Part shown: positions 1 to 5,169 of the stretch, piece by piece | How positions within the stretch are numbered: the first letter of the stretch is position 1 | How the letters are laid out: every line of letters begins with the position of its first letter | Assembly (NCBI GenBank): GCA_003554345.1 | Contig: PWGE01000287.1 | Coordinates: 1 to 5,169 of the forward strand | Length of the DNA stretch: 5,169 nucleotides | DNA from: T1SED10-198M sp003554345 [NCBI: Candidatus Sumerlaeota bacterium] | Lineage (GTDB): Bacteria; Sumerlaeota; T1SED10-198M | Reading direction: 5' to 3' | The notes under the pieces: model-generated | What the model saw: only the letters and a program-made list of their open reading frames with translations | What the model was told of the DNA's origin: nothing | Database searches by the model: none | Program-made: the position numbers and the translations under genes

Positions 1-592
1 AAGAAGTGAAATAACAGGGAAATACCTGGGTGGCCACCACTCCATCCACATCAGAATCATCAAAAAACTGAAATAAACGCTCATACCCAAAATTTACGAG
101 ACGATAAAACGACTCGAAATATCCGGAAAAATGCAATTTTTCTCTTTTCCCCCTGACTGACGAGTTATACAGTAAATCCCCGCTCAAAAATGCCATGAAT
201 TCTTTTTCAGAGATAAACTTCTTTCCCGAATACTGTTCATTTAAATACTGTTCAAGCTGTTCCATCGCATCCTTTTTAAAAATAAAATGCAATATCATGT
301 TCACAAAGCTTATAAAAAAGCGACCTTTTACATTCTTTAAGTCTGACACATTAAATTTCCCGGAAAAGGGATCGTAAAGATACTTCCAGATAATACCATT
401 TTCCCTGATCCAATGAAAATACTGATCTGAAAGAAACCTTTCTATTTCAGGAGAAACCAGTGAAAAGAAATTAATAGTAGAAACATCTACTTTATTCCCA
501 TAAAGCTCCTCAAGAGATTCTTGAACAGCATGGGCCACACGTCTATGGCCAAAGCCTATGAAAGAGGTTAAGATAATTATATTTTTGCTCAT
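1..592 (-). CDS. MGDG-synthase-like glycosyltransferase, N-terminal part (runs off the left edge)
   Basis: Reading the minus strand from the ATG at 592-590 gives 197 codons without a stop, continuing beyond position 1. The protein begins MSKNIIILTSFIGFGHRR. A hydrophobic beta strand followed by G-x-G-H (residues 13-16) and basic residues is the usual opening of the MGDG-synthase/processive diacylglycerol glycosyltransferase family (GT28-like, GT-B fold). In these enzymes this N-terminal domain binds the lipid acceptor. Near residues 178-190 the sequence DVDGVVATQVFPC matches the family's second strand ending in a Thr before a short loop. The nucleotide-sugar-binding C-terminal half lies outside the window, so the sugar donor cannot be judged. 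Expected role: adding a hexose to diacylglycerol at the inner membrane face, giving membrane glycolipid. The gene starts 7 bases after the truA stop with only a weak Shine-Dalgarno (AAAAAG), so translation is probably coupled to truA. A different GT-B glycosyltransferase remains possible. Confidence 0.65.
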   Translation of the reverse strand, partial: MSKNIIILTSFIGFGHRRVAHAVQESLEELYGNKVDVSTINFFSLVSPEIERFLSDQYFHWIRENGIIWKYLYDPFSGKFNVSDLKNVKGRFFISFVNMILHFIFKKDAMEQLEQYLNEQYSGKKFISEKEFMAFLSGDLLYNSSVRGKREKLHFSGYFESFYRLVNFGYERLFQFFDDSDVDGVVATQVFPCYFTS

Positions 593-599
593 AGACTTT

Positions 600-1361
600 T
601 TATTCTACCGTGCCCTCCAGGTTTCCTTTATTATACCTGATATCCATGAGAAATAATCCCTGGGGCTCAAGTGTTTTGCCGGCTTTATCCCGATCCCGGG
701 AAGCCAATATCTCAGGAATACTTGCCGGAGAAAAAGCACCTCTTCCTACTTCCCACAAAGTTCCCGCGCTGATTCTGACCATATGGTGAAGAAACGATCG
801 GGCTTTTATATCAAAAAAGATATGATTCCCCTCGCGCCATAGTCTGGCATGTTCTACCTTTATGAGCCCCCTATGAGCAGAACACCGGGAAGAACGAAAT
901 GCAGAAAAATCATTTTCCCCCCGGAAATAAGATATGGCATTCTCAACAGCATCCCAGTTAAAAGGTGGTTTAATCCAGAAAGTATACCTTCTTTCAAAAG
1001 GATCCGGTAAAGGAGCATAGTAAAAGCAATAGCGGTACCAGCGAAGACGAGCGTCCCGTCTTACATCGAAAAGCGGAGAAACTTCTTTCTCCGAATATAC
1101 CACAATATCAGGCGGTAAAAGTGAATTAAGCGCTGTGATTAATTTTTCTCTCGGAAAAAAAGAGGGTAAAGCAAATGTAAAGTACTGGCACCTGGCATGC
1201 ACACCGGCATCGGTTCTTCCTGCACCCTGAATAGGGGTATATTTTTTGAACAACCTGGTCAAACAATTCTCAATCGTCCCCTGCACAGTGGCTACATTGG
1301 GTTGTTTTTGCCATCCGGCATACCGGGTACCATCATAAGCAACCTGGCAACATATATTCAC
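600..1361 (-). CDS. truA: tRNA pseudouridine(38-40) synthase TruA
   Basis: The 253-residue protein is the usual TruA length. TruA converts uridines 38, 39 and 40 in the anticodon arm of many tRNAs to pseudouridine in the cytoplasm. Family landmarks appear in order: YDGTRYAGWQ at residues 9-18; the catalytic motif GAGRTDAGVH at 46-55 with nucleophile Asp51 and Arg49; RWYRY at 107-111 with Tyr109, the equivalent of the conserved active-site tyrosine; and FLHHMVR at 190-196 with the conserved Arg196. The start is GTG, not ATG. It is chosen because GGAGG lies 7 bases upstream and because the residue numbering then stays at a constant offset of 9 from the E. coli enzyme. The GTG overlaps the TGA of the preceding pdxA-family gene (GTGA), indicating translational coupling. 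After Arg196 the sequence reads ISAGTLWEVG, where many family members have an Asn directly after the Arg; this looks like lineage variation rather than damage. Identification is secure. Confidence 0.96.
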   Translation of the reverse strand: MNICCQVAYDGTRYAGWQKQPNVATVQGTIENCLTRLFKKYTPIQGAGRTDAGVHARCQYFTFALPSFFPREKLITALNSLLPPDIVVYSEKEVSPLFDVRRDARLRWYRYCFYYAPLPDPFERRYTFWIKPPFNWDAVENAISYFRGENDFSAFRSSRCSAHRGLIKVEHARLWREGNHIFFDIKARSFLHHMVRISAGTLWEVGRGAFSPASIPEILASRDRDKAGKTLEPQGLFLMDIRYNKGNLEGTVE

Positions 1362-2395
1362 GCCCTGTCCTCCGGTGCCATTTCCAATGCCAGCTTATAG
1401 GCTTCATAAAGACTCTGTTCACTTGCTTTATTTTTCCCAACAATATCAAAAGCTGTCCCATGATCCACCGAAGTTCTTACAATGGGCAACCCTAATGTCA
1501 CATTTACCCCGGAAAAGGCAAAAAATTCTTCAGTTTTTTTGAAATGAAGGGTTTTTACTGCTATATGGCCCTGATCATGGTATAAAGCCAGAATTATGTC
1601 AAAAGCCCCGTATTTCGCCCGGGCAAAAATTGAATCTGCTGATACGGGACCAAATACAGATATCTTCTCTTTACGCAACTCATTTAAAGCCGGTATAATA
1701 ACATCTTCTTCTTCGGTTCCAAATCTGCCTTTTTCTGAGGAATGAGGATTGAGAGCGCATACCCCGATTCTGGGGTTTTTTATTCCCAACCCCTGCATTG
1801 TCTTATGGAGCAAGCGACAGGCCCATTGAATACCGGGAACCGTTATATATGAGAAAATATCCTTTAAAGCCATATGACATGTCAAATGTGCCACTTTAAG
1901 ATCCTTGCAGAAAAGAGCCATCATATAATGGGTCGTGCCTGTTTTTTCCGCGTAAATCTCTGTATGTCCAGGATAAGAATACCCTGCCTTATGAAGAGAC
2001 TGTTTACAAATAGGCCCTGTCACATTCGCGACAACTTTTCCCTTTAATGCCAGTTCAATGGCATCTTCTATATACTGATAAGCTGCTTTTCCACATTGGG
2101 CATCAACCTGTCCGGGTCTCATATCCCTGATATCCACCATATGACGGTCCCATACCAGTATCTCCTTACTATTCTGGGTAGAAAAAACTGATTTTTCCAC
2201 CTCCTCCCATTCGGTAAATGAGCGTATACTCACATCCTTATAAAGATGCAGGTTTTTATAAAACTCCAGCACACTACTATCGCCGATAACCACCGGCCTG
2301 GCCCTCTCATAAAGAAAATGTCTATCATAAAGTTTGAGCAAAATTTCGGGGCCAATACCAGCAGGATCCCCCATGGTGAGTGCAATCCACTTCAT
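1358..2395 (-). CDS. pdxA: PdxA-family dehydrogenase (4-hydroxythreonine-4-phosphate dehydrogenase or PdxA2 type)
   Basis: This 345-residue protein is full length for the family, which oxidises and decarboxylates a phosphorylated four-carbon hydroxy acid with NAD and a divalent metal. Classical PdxA makes 3-amino-2-oxopropyl phosphate for pyridoxal phosphate synthesis. Visible landmarks: MGDPAGIGPE at residues 8-17; GHTE at 143-146 with substrate-binding His144 and Thr145; metal-ligand histidines His174 (TCHMALKD), His218 (NPHSSEKG) and His273 (YHDQGH); Lys281, Asn298 and Arg307 at the substrate phosphate site; and TSVDHGTAFDIVG near 308-320. After the YHDQG motif it reads HIAVK where E. coli PdxA has LPVLK, and an extra roughly eight residues precede Asn298. 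From memory these traits resemble PdxA2 enzymes acting on 4-phospho-D-threonate or -erythronate, usually next to a DUF1537 kinase, which is absent from this window. The ATG overlaps the waaA stop (ATGA) and has a GGGAGG site upstream. Family membership is secure; substrate is not. Confidence 0.93.
   Translation of the reverse strand: MKWIALTMGDPAGIGPEILLKLYDRHFLYERARPVVIGDSSVLEFYKNLHLYKDVSIRSFTEWEEVEKSVFSTQNSKEILVWDRHMVDIRDMRPGQVDAQCGKAAYQYIEDAIELALKGKVVANVTGPICKQSLHKAGYSYPGHTEIYAEKTGTTHYMMALFCKDLKVAHLTCHMALKDIFSYITVPGIQWACRLLHKTMQGLGIKNPRIGVCALNPHSSEKGRFGTEEEDVIIPALNELRKEKISVFGPVSADSIFARAKYGAFDIILALYHDQGHIAVKTLHFKKTEEFFAFSGVNVTLGLPIVRTSVDHGTAFDIVGKNKASEQSLYEAYKLALEMAPEDRA
1369..1373 (-). promoter_or_regulatory. 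Ribosome binding site that fixes the GTG start of truA
   Basis: GGAGG on the minus strand ends 7 bases before the GTG at 1361-1359, within the end of the pdxA-family gene. The nearest ATG (1355-1353) is in another frame, so this site decides the non-ATG start. Confidence 0.75.
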
Positions 2396-3705
2396 TGCAA
2401 CTCTTTCCTCCCGGACAGGTACGAATTCTTTTCGATAATATTCACCATTCTTTTCGCTGCACTCTTTTTCAGTTTGACCATATTCAATGTTTTATCAGTT
2501 CTTTTCTGAAGAAAGTCTTCTTCCTCCAGACAGTTCTCAAGGAATTGTACTGCCTGAGAAACATTCTCACATTGATACCCCCCACCTGTCCGAAGTGCCA
2601 GTTCCAACATGGGCTTTTGTTTGAACATATAGGGACCAAAAACAGGATAACAGCCGGCTGCTGCTGGTTCTAAGATGTTATGTCCCCCTATGGATACAAA
2701 AGAACCCCCGATAATTCCCACTTCTGATATATTATATAATCGGGCAAGTTCTCCCAGGGTATCTACCAGTATTAAGGAAACAGAGTGGTTTTGATTCTTT
2801 TGAGAACGAAGGGTATATTGCCATCCTTTTTGACGAAACACTTCCTCAACTTCAGGTACACGATCTGGATGACGTGGCACTACCAGAAACTTCAGCCGGG
2901 GATACCGCCTGAGCAGAGGGGTGAGTGCCCCCAACAACATTTCTTCCTCTCCCCGGTGGGTACTTCCCAGGATAACTGTGAAATCATTTTTCTTCAACAA
3001 TAATTCATGTCTTAACGCCTCTTTTTCTTCTTCCTGTAATATGACACCCGGGTTATCAAACTTAATATTCCCCATACTAAATACCCTTGAAGAAGCCAGT
3101 CCAATTGAAGTAAATCGCTGCACTTCCGTTTCATCCTGGGCACATATTCCCTGGATAGCAGGCAAATAGTTTTTCCAGAAAAAATGAAGCTTTTTATAAA
3201 TACGAGCTGTTTTTTCTGATAAACGGGCATTGACCAGAAATACAGGCAATTTATTGCGACGGGCGTAATATAATAGTCCCGGCCAGAGTTCGGTTTCCAT
3301 AATAACAATCATATCAGGCTTTACTTTTTTCATAAAAGCCCGGATGGCAAACTGCAGATCCCATGGAAAGTAGGTTATTGTTTCCATATGGGAAGAATAA
3401 TATCGACAGGCAGTTTCATAACCGGTTTTCGTGGTCACCGTCATTACAAGACGGGCCCGGGGAAATCTTTCCTTAAGCTCTTTTACCAGTGATTCCACAG
3501 CCATCGCCTCTCCCACAGAAACACAATGAATCATTATACGCCCCCCTCTTTCCCTGGAATAGGGCTCAAGAACAGGCTGTGAAAATCCCAGCACACTACC
3601 AAGGTAACCAATGCCCTTATTCTTCTTCAGAACATACAAGAGCACAACCGGGAAGCCCAGAAGCAATACAAACAGGAGTATAAGATTATAAAGTAAGGTA
3701 AACAT
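2392..3705 (-). CDS. waaA: 3-deoxy-D-manno-octulosonic acid (Kdo) transferase
   Basis: This 437-residue protein has the length and architecture of WaaA/KdtA, the inner-membrane GT30 enzyme that transfers Kdo from CMP-Kdo to the lipid A precursor. A hydrophobic stretch at residues 3-26 followed by KKNK is the N-terminal membrane anchor, with the catalytic part facing the cytoplasm. The acceptor domain shows SVGEA at 63-67, with Glu66 as the expected catalytic base, then ETELWPG at 137-143 and LVNARLS at 157-163. The donor domain shows [12 protein letters not shown] (244-255), VVPRHPDR (275-282) and the CMP-binding signature [15 protein letters not shown] (333-347). The Gly143 replaces the Asn usual in ETELWPN. 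It is the first protein gene after tRNA-Gly and the start of a tightly packed minus-strand run. No Shine-Dalgarno precedes the ATG; the 15-base gap to the tRNA is U-rich, and no better in-frame start is visible. The number of Kdo residues added cannot be told. Confidence 0.95.
   Translation of the reverse strand: MFTLLYNLILLFVLLLGFPVVLLYVLKKNKGIGYLGSVLGFSQPVLEPYSRERGGRIMIHCVSVGEAMAVESLVKELKERFPRARLVMTVTTKTGYETACRYYSSHMETITYFPWDLQFAIRAFMKKVKPDMIVIMETELWPGLLYYARRNKLPVFLVNARLSEKTARIYKKLHFFWKNYLPAIQGICAQDETEVQRFTSIGLASSRVFSMGNIKFDNPGVILQEEEKEALRHELLLKKNDFTVILGSTHRGEEEMLLGALTPLLRRYPRLKFLVVPRHPDRVPEVEEVFRQKGWQYTLRSQKNQNHSVSLILVDTLGELARLYNISEVGIIGGSFVSIGGHNILEPAAAGCYPVFGPYMFKQKPMLELALRTGGGYQCENVSQAVQFLENCLEEEDFLQKRTDKTLNMVKLKKSAAKRMVNIIEKNSYLSGRKELQ
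2407..2412 (-). promoter_or_regulatory. Ribosome binding site of the pdxA-family gene
   Basis: On the minus strand GGGAGG lies 11 bases before the ATG at 2395-2393, inside the last codons of waaA. The spacing is slightly long. It supports this ATG as the start, and with the ATGA overlap it suggests initiation coupled to waaA translation. Confidence 0.65.
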
Positions 3706-3720
3706 TCTATATAAAAAAAG

Positions 3721-3793
3721 AGCGGGATACGGGATTCGAACCCGCGACCACCAGCTTGGGAAGCTGGTGCTCTACCATCTGAGCTAATCCCGC
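3721..3793 (-). tRNA. tRNA-Gly (anticodon CCC)
   Basis: The minus strand folds into a complete 73-base cloverleaf. Acceptor stem GCGGGAT pairs with ATCCCGC; the D arm is GCTC-AGATGGTA-GAGC; the anticodon stem is CCAGC/GCTGG with loop TTCCCAA, giving anticodon CCC; the variable loop is TGGTC; the T arm is GCGGG-TTCGAAT-CCCGT, with one G-T wobble pair. The discriminator base is U, as expected for bacterial tRNA-Gly. No 3' CCA is encoded: the sequence continues CTTTTTTTAT, so CCA must be added by the nucleotidyltransferase. It reads GGG codons, and by extended pairing no others. waaA starts 15 bases after its 3' end, so the two are probably on one primary transcript unless the T run ends some transcripts. 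Confidence 0.97.
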
Positions 3794-3803
3794 TTACGTT
3801 AGC

Positions 3804-3823
3804 AATGAATATTTAAATTCATT
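3804..3823. repeat. AT-rich inverted repeat over the tRNA promoter -10 region
   Basis: AATGAAT and ATTCATT form perfect 7-base arms around the 6-base centre ATTTAA. The repeat covers both -10 candidates and reaches the predicted start site, a position suited to an operator. Equally it may be a chance product of AT-rich promoter sequence. Confidence 0.4.
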
Positions 3824-3838
3824 TTATCTTATTGTCAA
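3810..3838 (-). promoter_or_regulatory. Sigma-70-type promoter of tRNA-Gly and the operon behind it
   Basis: On the minus strand a perfect -35 box TTGACA (3838-3833) is followed by a -10 candidate TTAAAT (3816-3811, spacer 16) or TAAATA (3815-3810, spacer 17). The -10 match is only moderate. Transcription would start near 3803, giving a leader of roughly 10 bases before the mature tRNA 5' end, a normal distance for a tRNA gene. No other clear promoter is seen before waaA, so this one may also serve waaA, pdxA, truA and the glycosyltransferase. Confidence 0.65.
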
Positions 3839-3872
3839 TTTTTGTGAGGCTGGCCCCGGGAAAGATCCAGAG

Positions 3873-3887
3873 AAAAAGGTCCTTTTT
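3873..3887. other. Short AT-rich hairpin between the receiver gene and tRNA-Gly
   Basis: AAAAAGG and CCTTTTT are perfect arms around a single T, so a real RNA stem would have about six pairs with a three-base loop. It lies some 35-50 bases after the receiver gene's stop. For that gene's transcript the distal arm ends in five U residues, so it could act as a weak terminator, but the stem is short and mostly A-U. On the minus strand TATAAT occurs just before it (3888-3893), without a -35 box at the right distance. Confidence 0.3.
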
Positions 3888-3920
3888 ATTATACGCTTCT
3901 CGAAACACCACATAATCGAA

Positions 3921-4433
3921 TCAATCAAGCCATTCGGTGTCATCATCCTCTTCAACTATAATGTTTGGCTTCTGATGCGAGAGTCTCTCCCCAATCAGCG
4001 CGAGGTTATACTTTTTTCGAATTCTCTCATAACTGTTCCTTTTTCTTTTAACTGCCGGCGGTGAATATTCAAAATAAGAACGAATATTTTTGAGCACCAG
4101 CTCAGGAGTGAAAGGTTTGGTGATAAAAGAAACCGCTCCTAACACATAACCATGCTTTTTATCAGACATGTTATCCTTTGCCGATAAAAACATGACAGGG
4201 ATATTTTTAAAACGCGGATTTCGTTTGATAATCTGGCAGAACTGATAGCCACTTAAACGCGGCATCATGACATCCAGTAAAATCAAATCAGGTTCAAAAG
4301 CCGGTAAATGCCTGATGGCATCTACAGGATTGTCCATAACTATCACTTCATATTCGTCTTTTAAAATAATATACAAAAGCTCAAGCGTATCTTTTTCGTC
4401 ATCTACTACCAGGACTCTCCATTTGGGTTTCAT
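3921..4433 (-). CDS. Stand-alone response regulator (CheY-like receiver domain with charged tail)
   Basis: The protein is 170 residues from the preferred ATG at 4433-4431. Residues 5-125 form a complete receiver domain: acidic pair Asp11-Asp12 after WRVLVV, phosphoacceptor Asp54 in LILLDVMMPRLSG, Ser84 (switch Ser/Thr position) in PVMFLSAKD, and Lys106 in FITKPF. All residues needed for phosphotransfer from a histidine kinase are present. The roughly 45-residue tail is first basic (VKRKRNSYERIRKKY), then acidic, ending EEDDDTEWLD. No DNA-binding, GGDEF, EAL or other output domain is recognisable, so it may signal through protein contact. A longer reading from the in-frame ATG at 4463 adds ten residues, but the strong GAGGGGG site lies 7 bases before 4433, so the shorter form is preferred. 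No kinase gene is in the window. The HD-domain gene is divergent. No convincing promoter was found for this gene. Confidence 0.93.
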   Translation of the reverse strand: MKPKWRVLVVDDEKDTLELLYIILKDEYEVIVMDNPVDAIRHLPAFEPDLILLDVMMPRLSGYQFCQIIKRNPRFKNIPVMFLSAKDNMSDKKHGYVLGAVSFITKPFTPELVLKNIRSYFEYSPPAVKRKRNSYERIRKKYNLALIGERLSHQKPNIIVEEDDDTEWLD

Positions 4434-4440
4434 AATAATA

Positions 4441-4447
4441 CCCCCTC
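4441..4447 (-). promoter_or_regulatory. Ribosome binding site that fixes the receiver gene start
   Basis: GAGGGGG on the minus strand is separated by TATTATT (7 bases) from the ATG at 4433-4431. The alternative in-frame ATG at 4463 has its nearest purine-rich site (AAAGGGG) about 13 bases away, too far for good initiation. Confidence 0.7.
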
Positions 4448-4504
4448 TTTTTAAGGATCTCATCTTTCATTTTAATCCCCTTTTTCTAATTTGTCTAAAC
4501 ATTA

Positions 4505-4532
4505 TTGATATTTTCCAGTTATTGATTAGAAT
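4505..4532 (+). promoter_or_regulatory. Sigma-70-type promoter of the HD-domain gene
   Basis: TTGATA (4505-4510, five of six consensus bases) and TAGAAT (4527-4532, five of six) are separated by 16 bases. Transcription would begin near 4539, leaving a leader of about 37 bases before the ATG at 4576. The ribosome site in that leader is weak (GAAGA, 4569-4573). Confidence 0.65.
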
Positions 4533-4575
4533 AGTCTGAATTTAAATGTTTATCATCCCGGAATAAAAGAAGAAA

Positions 4576-5169
4576 ATGGACTACAAAAGTTCTGTAGAGG
4601 AATATCAAAAACTATTAAATAGTACCTCCAACCGAAAAAAAGAGTGTCTCTCTTTTGCTCATTTCCTGGAGGAACATACCAACTGGTTAACAGCACCGGC
4701 CAGTACACGTTTTCATCTGCCTCAAAAAGGAGGTCTGCTCTTTCATAGTGTGGGAGTATGTAAAAATCTTCTCAGACTCAAAGAGCTTTTAGCGCCGACT
4801 ATTCCCGATGATTCGTGCATCATTTCCGGTTTATTTCATGATGTGGGGAAAGCGGGCTTGCCCCACAAACCCCTTTACCATGAAAATACGTCGGAAAATA
4901 CCCGCTCTTTTCCCTTTAAAGTCAATAAGGAGCTCAGTTCCACCGCCGTTGCTATGCGCAGTGCCTATCTCCTGGCTCGTTATTTACCCCTTGCTCCGGA
5001 AGAACTGCAGGCAGTACTCTATCACGATGGGCAGTATATACCAGAGGGAGAGTTTATTGCCCATCAGGAAGAGGCTCTTACCCTTCTTCTCCATTGGGCA
5101 GACTACTGGACCGCTCATATCGAAGAAGAAGGACATCCAATCAGAATCTCCTCTTATTCTGAATCTTAG
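4576..5169 (+). CDS. HD-domain protein, putative metal-dependent phosphohydrolase
   Basis: A complete 197-residue protein whose TAG stop is the last codon of the window. It carries the H...HD...D pattern of the HD superfamily: His57 in GGLLFHSVGV, His88-Asp89 in SGLFHDVGK, and Asp176 in HWADYW; His150-Asp151 (LYHDGQY) is a likely further ligand or active-site pair. HD proteins hydrolyse phosphate esters such as nucleotides or cyclic dinucleotides using bound metal. The GGLLFHS...SGLFHDVGKAG layout followed by a Tyr-rich spacer resembles small HD proteins found in bacterial genomes and in some phages, whose substrates are mostly unknown. There is no signal peptide, membrane segment, HD-GYP signature or second domain; residues 1-45 are a charged, probably helical lead-in. 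It is transcribed away from the receiver gene with its own promoter. The domain assignment is firm; the substrate and any link to the receiver are unknown. Confidence 0.85.
   Translation: MDYKSSVEEYQKLLNSTSNRKKECLSFAHFLEEHTNWLTAPASTRFHLPQKGGLLFHSVGVCKNLLRLKELLAPTIPDDSCIISGLFHDVGKAGLPHKPLYHENTSENTRSFPFKVNKELSSTAVAMRSAYLLARYLPLAPEELQAVLYHDGQYIPEGEFIAHQEEALTLLLHWADYWTAHIEEEGHPIRISSYSES

Larger units (their letters stand above)
4434..4575. other. Divergent spacer between receiver and HD-domain genes
   Basis: This 142-base AT-rich spacer separates two divergently transcribed genes. It holds the HD gene promoter (4505-4532) and the receiver ribosome site. On the minus strand it also contains a second purine-rich site, AAAGGGG, six bases before an out-of-frame ATG at 4470. 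No clear promoter for the receiver gene and no long inverted repeat were seen. Confidence 0.6.

Noticed and set aside
195-377. 60-codon plus-strand reading frame
   Set aside because: It lies antisense within the glycosyltransferase gene, with no ribosome site and no recognisable protein.
1197-1400. 67-codon plus-strand reading frame
   Set aside because: It is antisense to the start of truA and the end of the pdxA-family gene, both secure.
2246-2673. Two overlapping plus-strand frames (2246-2509 and 2380-2673)
   Set aside because: Both are antisense to the secure pdxA-family and waaA genes and resemble no protein.
2785-3683. Plus-strand frames at 2785-3003, 2921-3169 and 3489-3683, and a minus-strand frame at 3012-3308
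   Set aside because: All lie inside waaA in other frames; waaA shows every family motif, so these are shadows.
3711-3720. Intrinsic terminator after tRNA-Gly
   Set aside because: There is a T run but no separate GC-rich hairpin; only the tRNA acceptor and T stems precede it, so it was kept as a finding and not annotated as a terminator.
3888-3893. Perfect TATAAT on the minus strand as a second promoter for tRNA-Gly
   Set aside because: No -35 box or extended -10 is found at a suitable distance, and the TTGACA promoter nearer the tRNA explains the gene better.
4267-4539. 90-codon plus-strand frame
   Set aside because: It is antisense to the receiver domain, with low-complexity Ser/Ile-rich translation, and it overlaps the HD gene promoter.
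1-5169. Mobile element, CRISPR array, phage or defence system
   Set aside because: No transposase, integrase, direct-repeat array or defence-type gene cluster was seen; the genes are housekeeping or signalling in style.

Overview
The window reads as an ordinary chromosomal stretch from a Gram-negative bacterium of moderate, slightly AT-leaning composition. The Kdo transferase gene implies an outer membrane with a Kdo-lipid A type glycolipid. A diacylglycerol-type glycosyltransferase gene lies in the same run. This combination, with a stand-alone receiver protein and an HD-domain protein nearby, would fit a free-living spirochaete (Spirochaeta/Treponema relatives). That placement is inference from gene style only, and no marker in the window proves it.

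Layout. From about 3838 down to position 1, on the minus strand, a good sigma-70-type promoter drives tRNA-Gly(CCC), followed after only 15 bases by waaA/kdtA, a pdxA-family gene, truA and a 5'-partial MGDG-synthase-like glycosyltransferase that runs off the left edge. The protein genes are packed as an operon: waaA/pdxA overlap by 4 bases (ATGA), pdxA/truA overlap by 4 bases (GTGA), and truA and the glycosyltransferase are 7 bases apart. Positions 3794-3920 are non-coding and hold the tRNA promoter, an AT-rich inverted repeat over its -10 region and a short AT-rich hairpin. Upstream lies a stand-alone response-regulator receiver gene, also on the minus strand (3921-4433). A 142-base divergent spacer (4434-4575) separates it from a plus-strand HD-domain protein (4576-5169), whose stop codon is the last codon of the window. 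A convincing promoter for the HD gene lies in this spacer.

How the genes relate. WaaA and the partial glycosyltransferase both point to cell-envelope glycolipid synthesis. TruA modifies tRNA, and the operon begins with a tRNA. The PdxA-family enzyme belongs either to vitamin B6 synthesis or, given its motif variants, to the related PdxA2 group acting on phosphorylated four-carbon sugar acids. I see no insertion sequence, CRISPR array, phage gene or defence system. Nothing here looks like a new multi-gene system. The points most worth checking are the PdxA subfamily, the tRNA-to-waaA junction, and the start region of the receiver gene.
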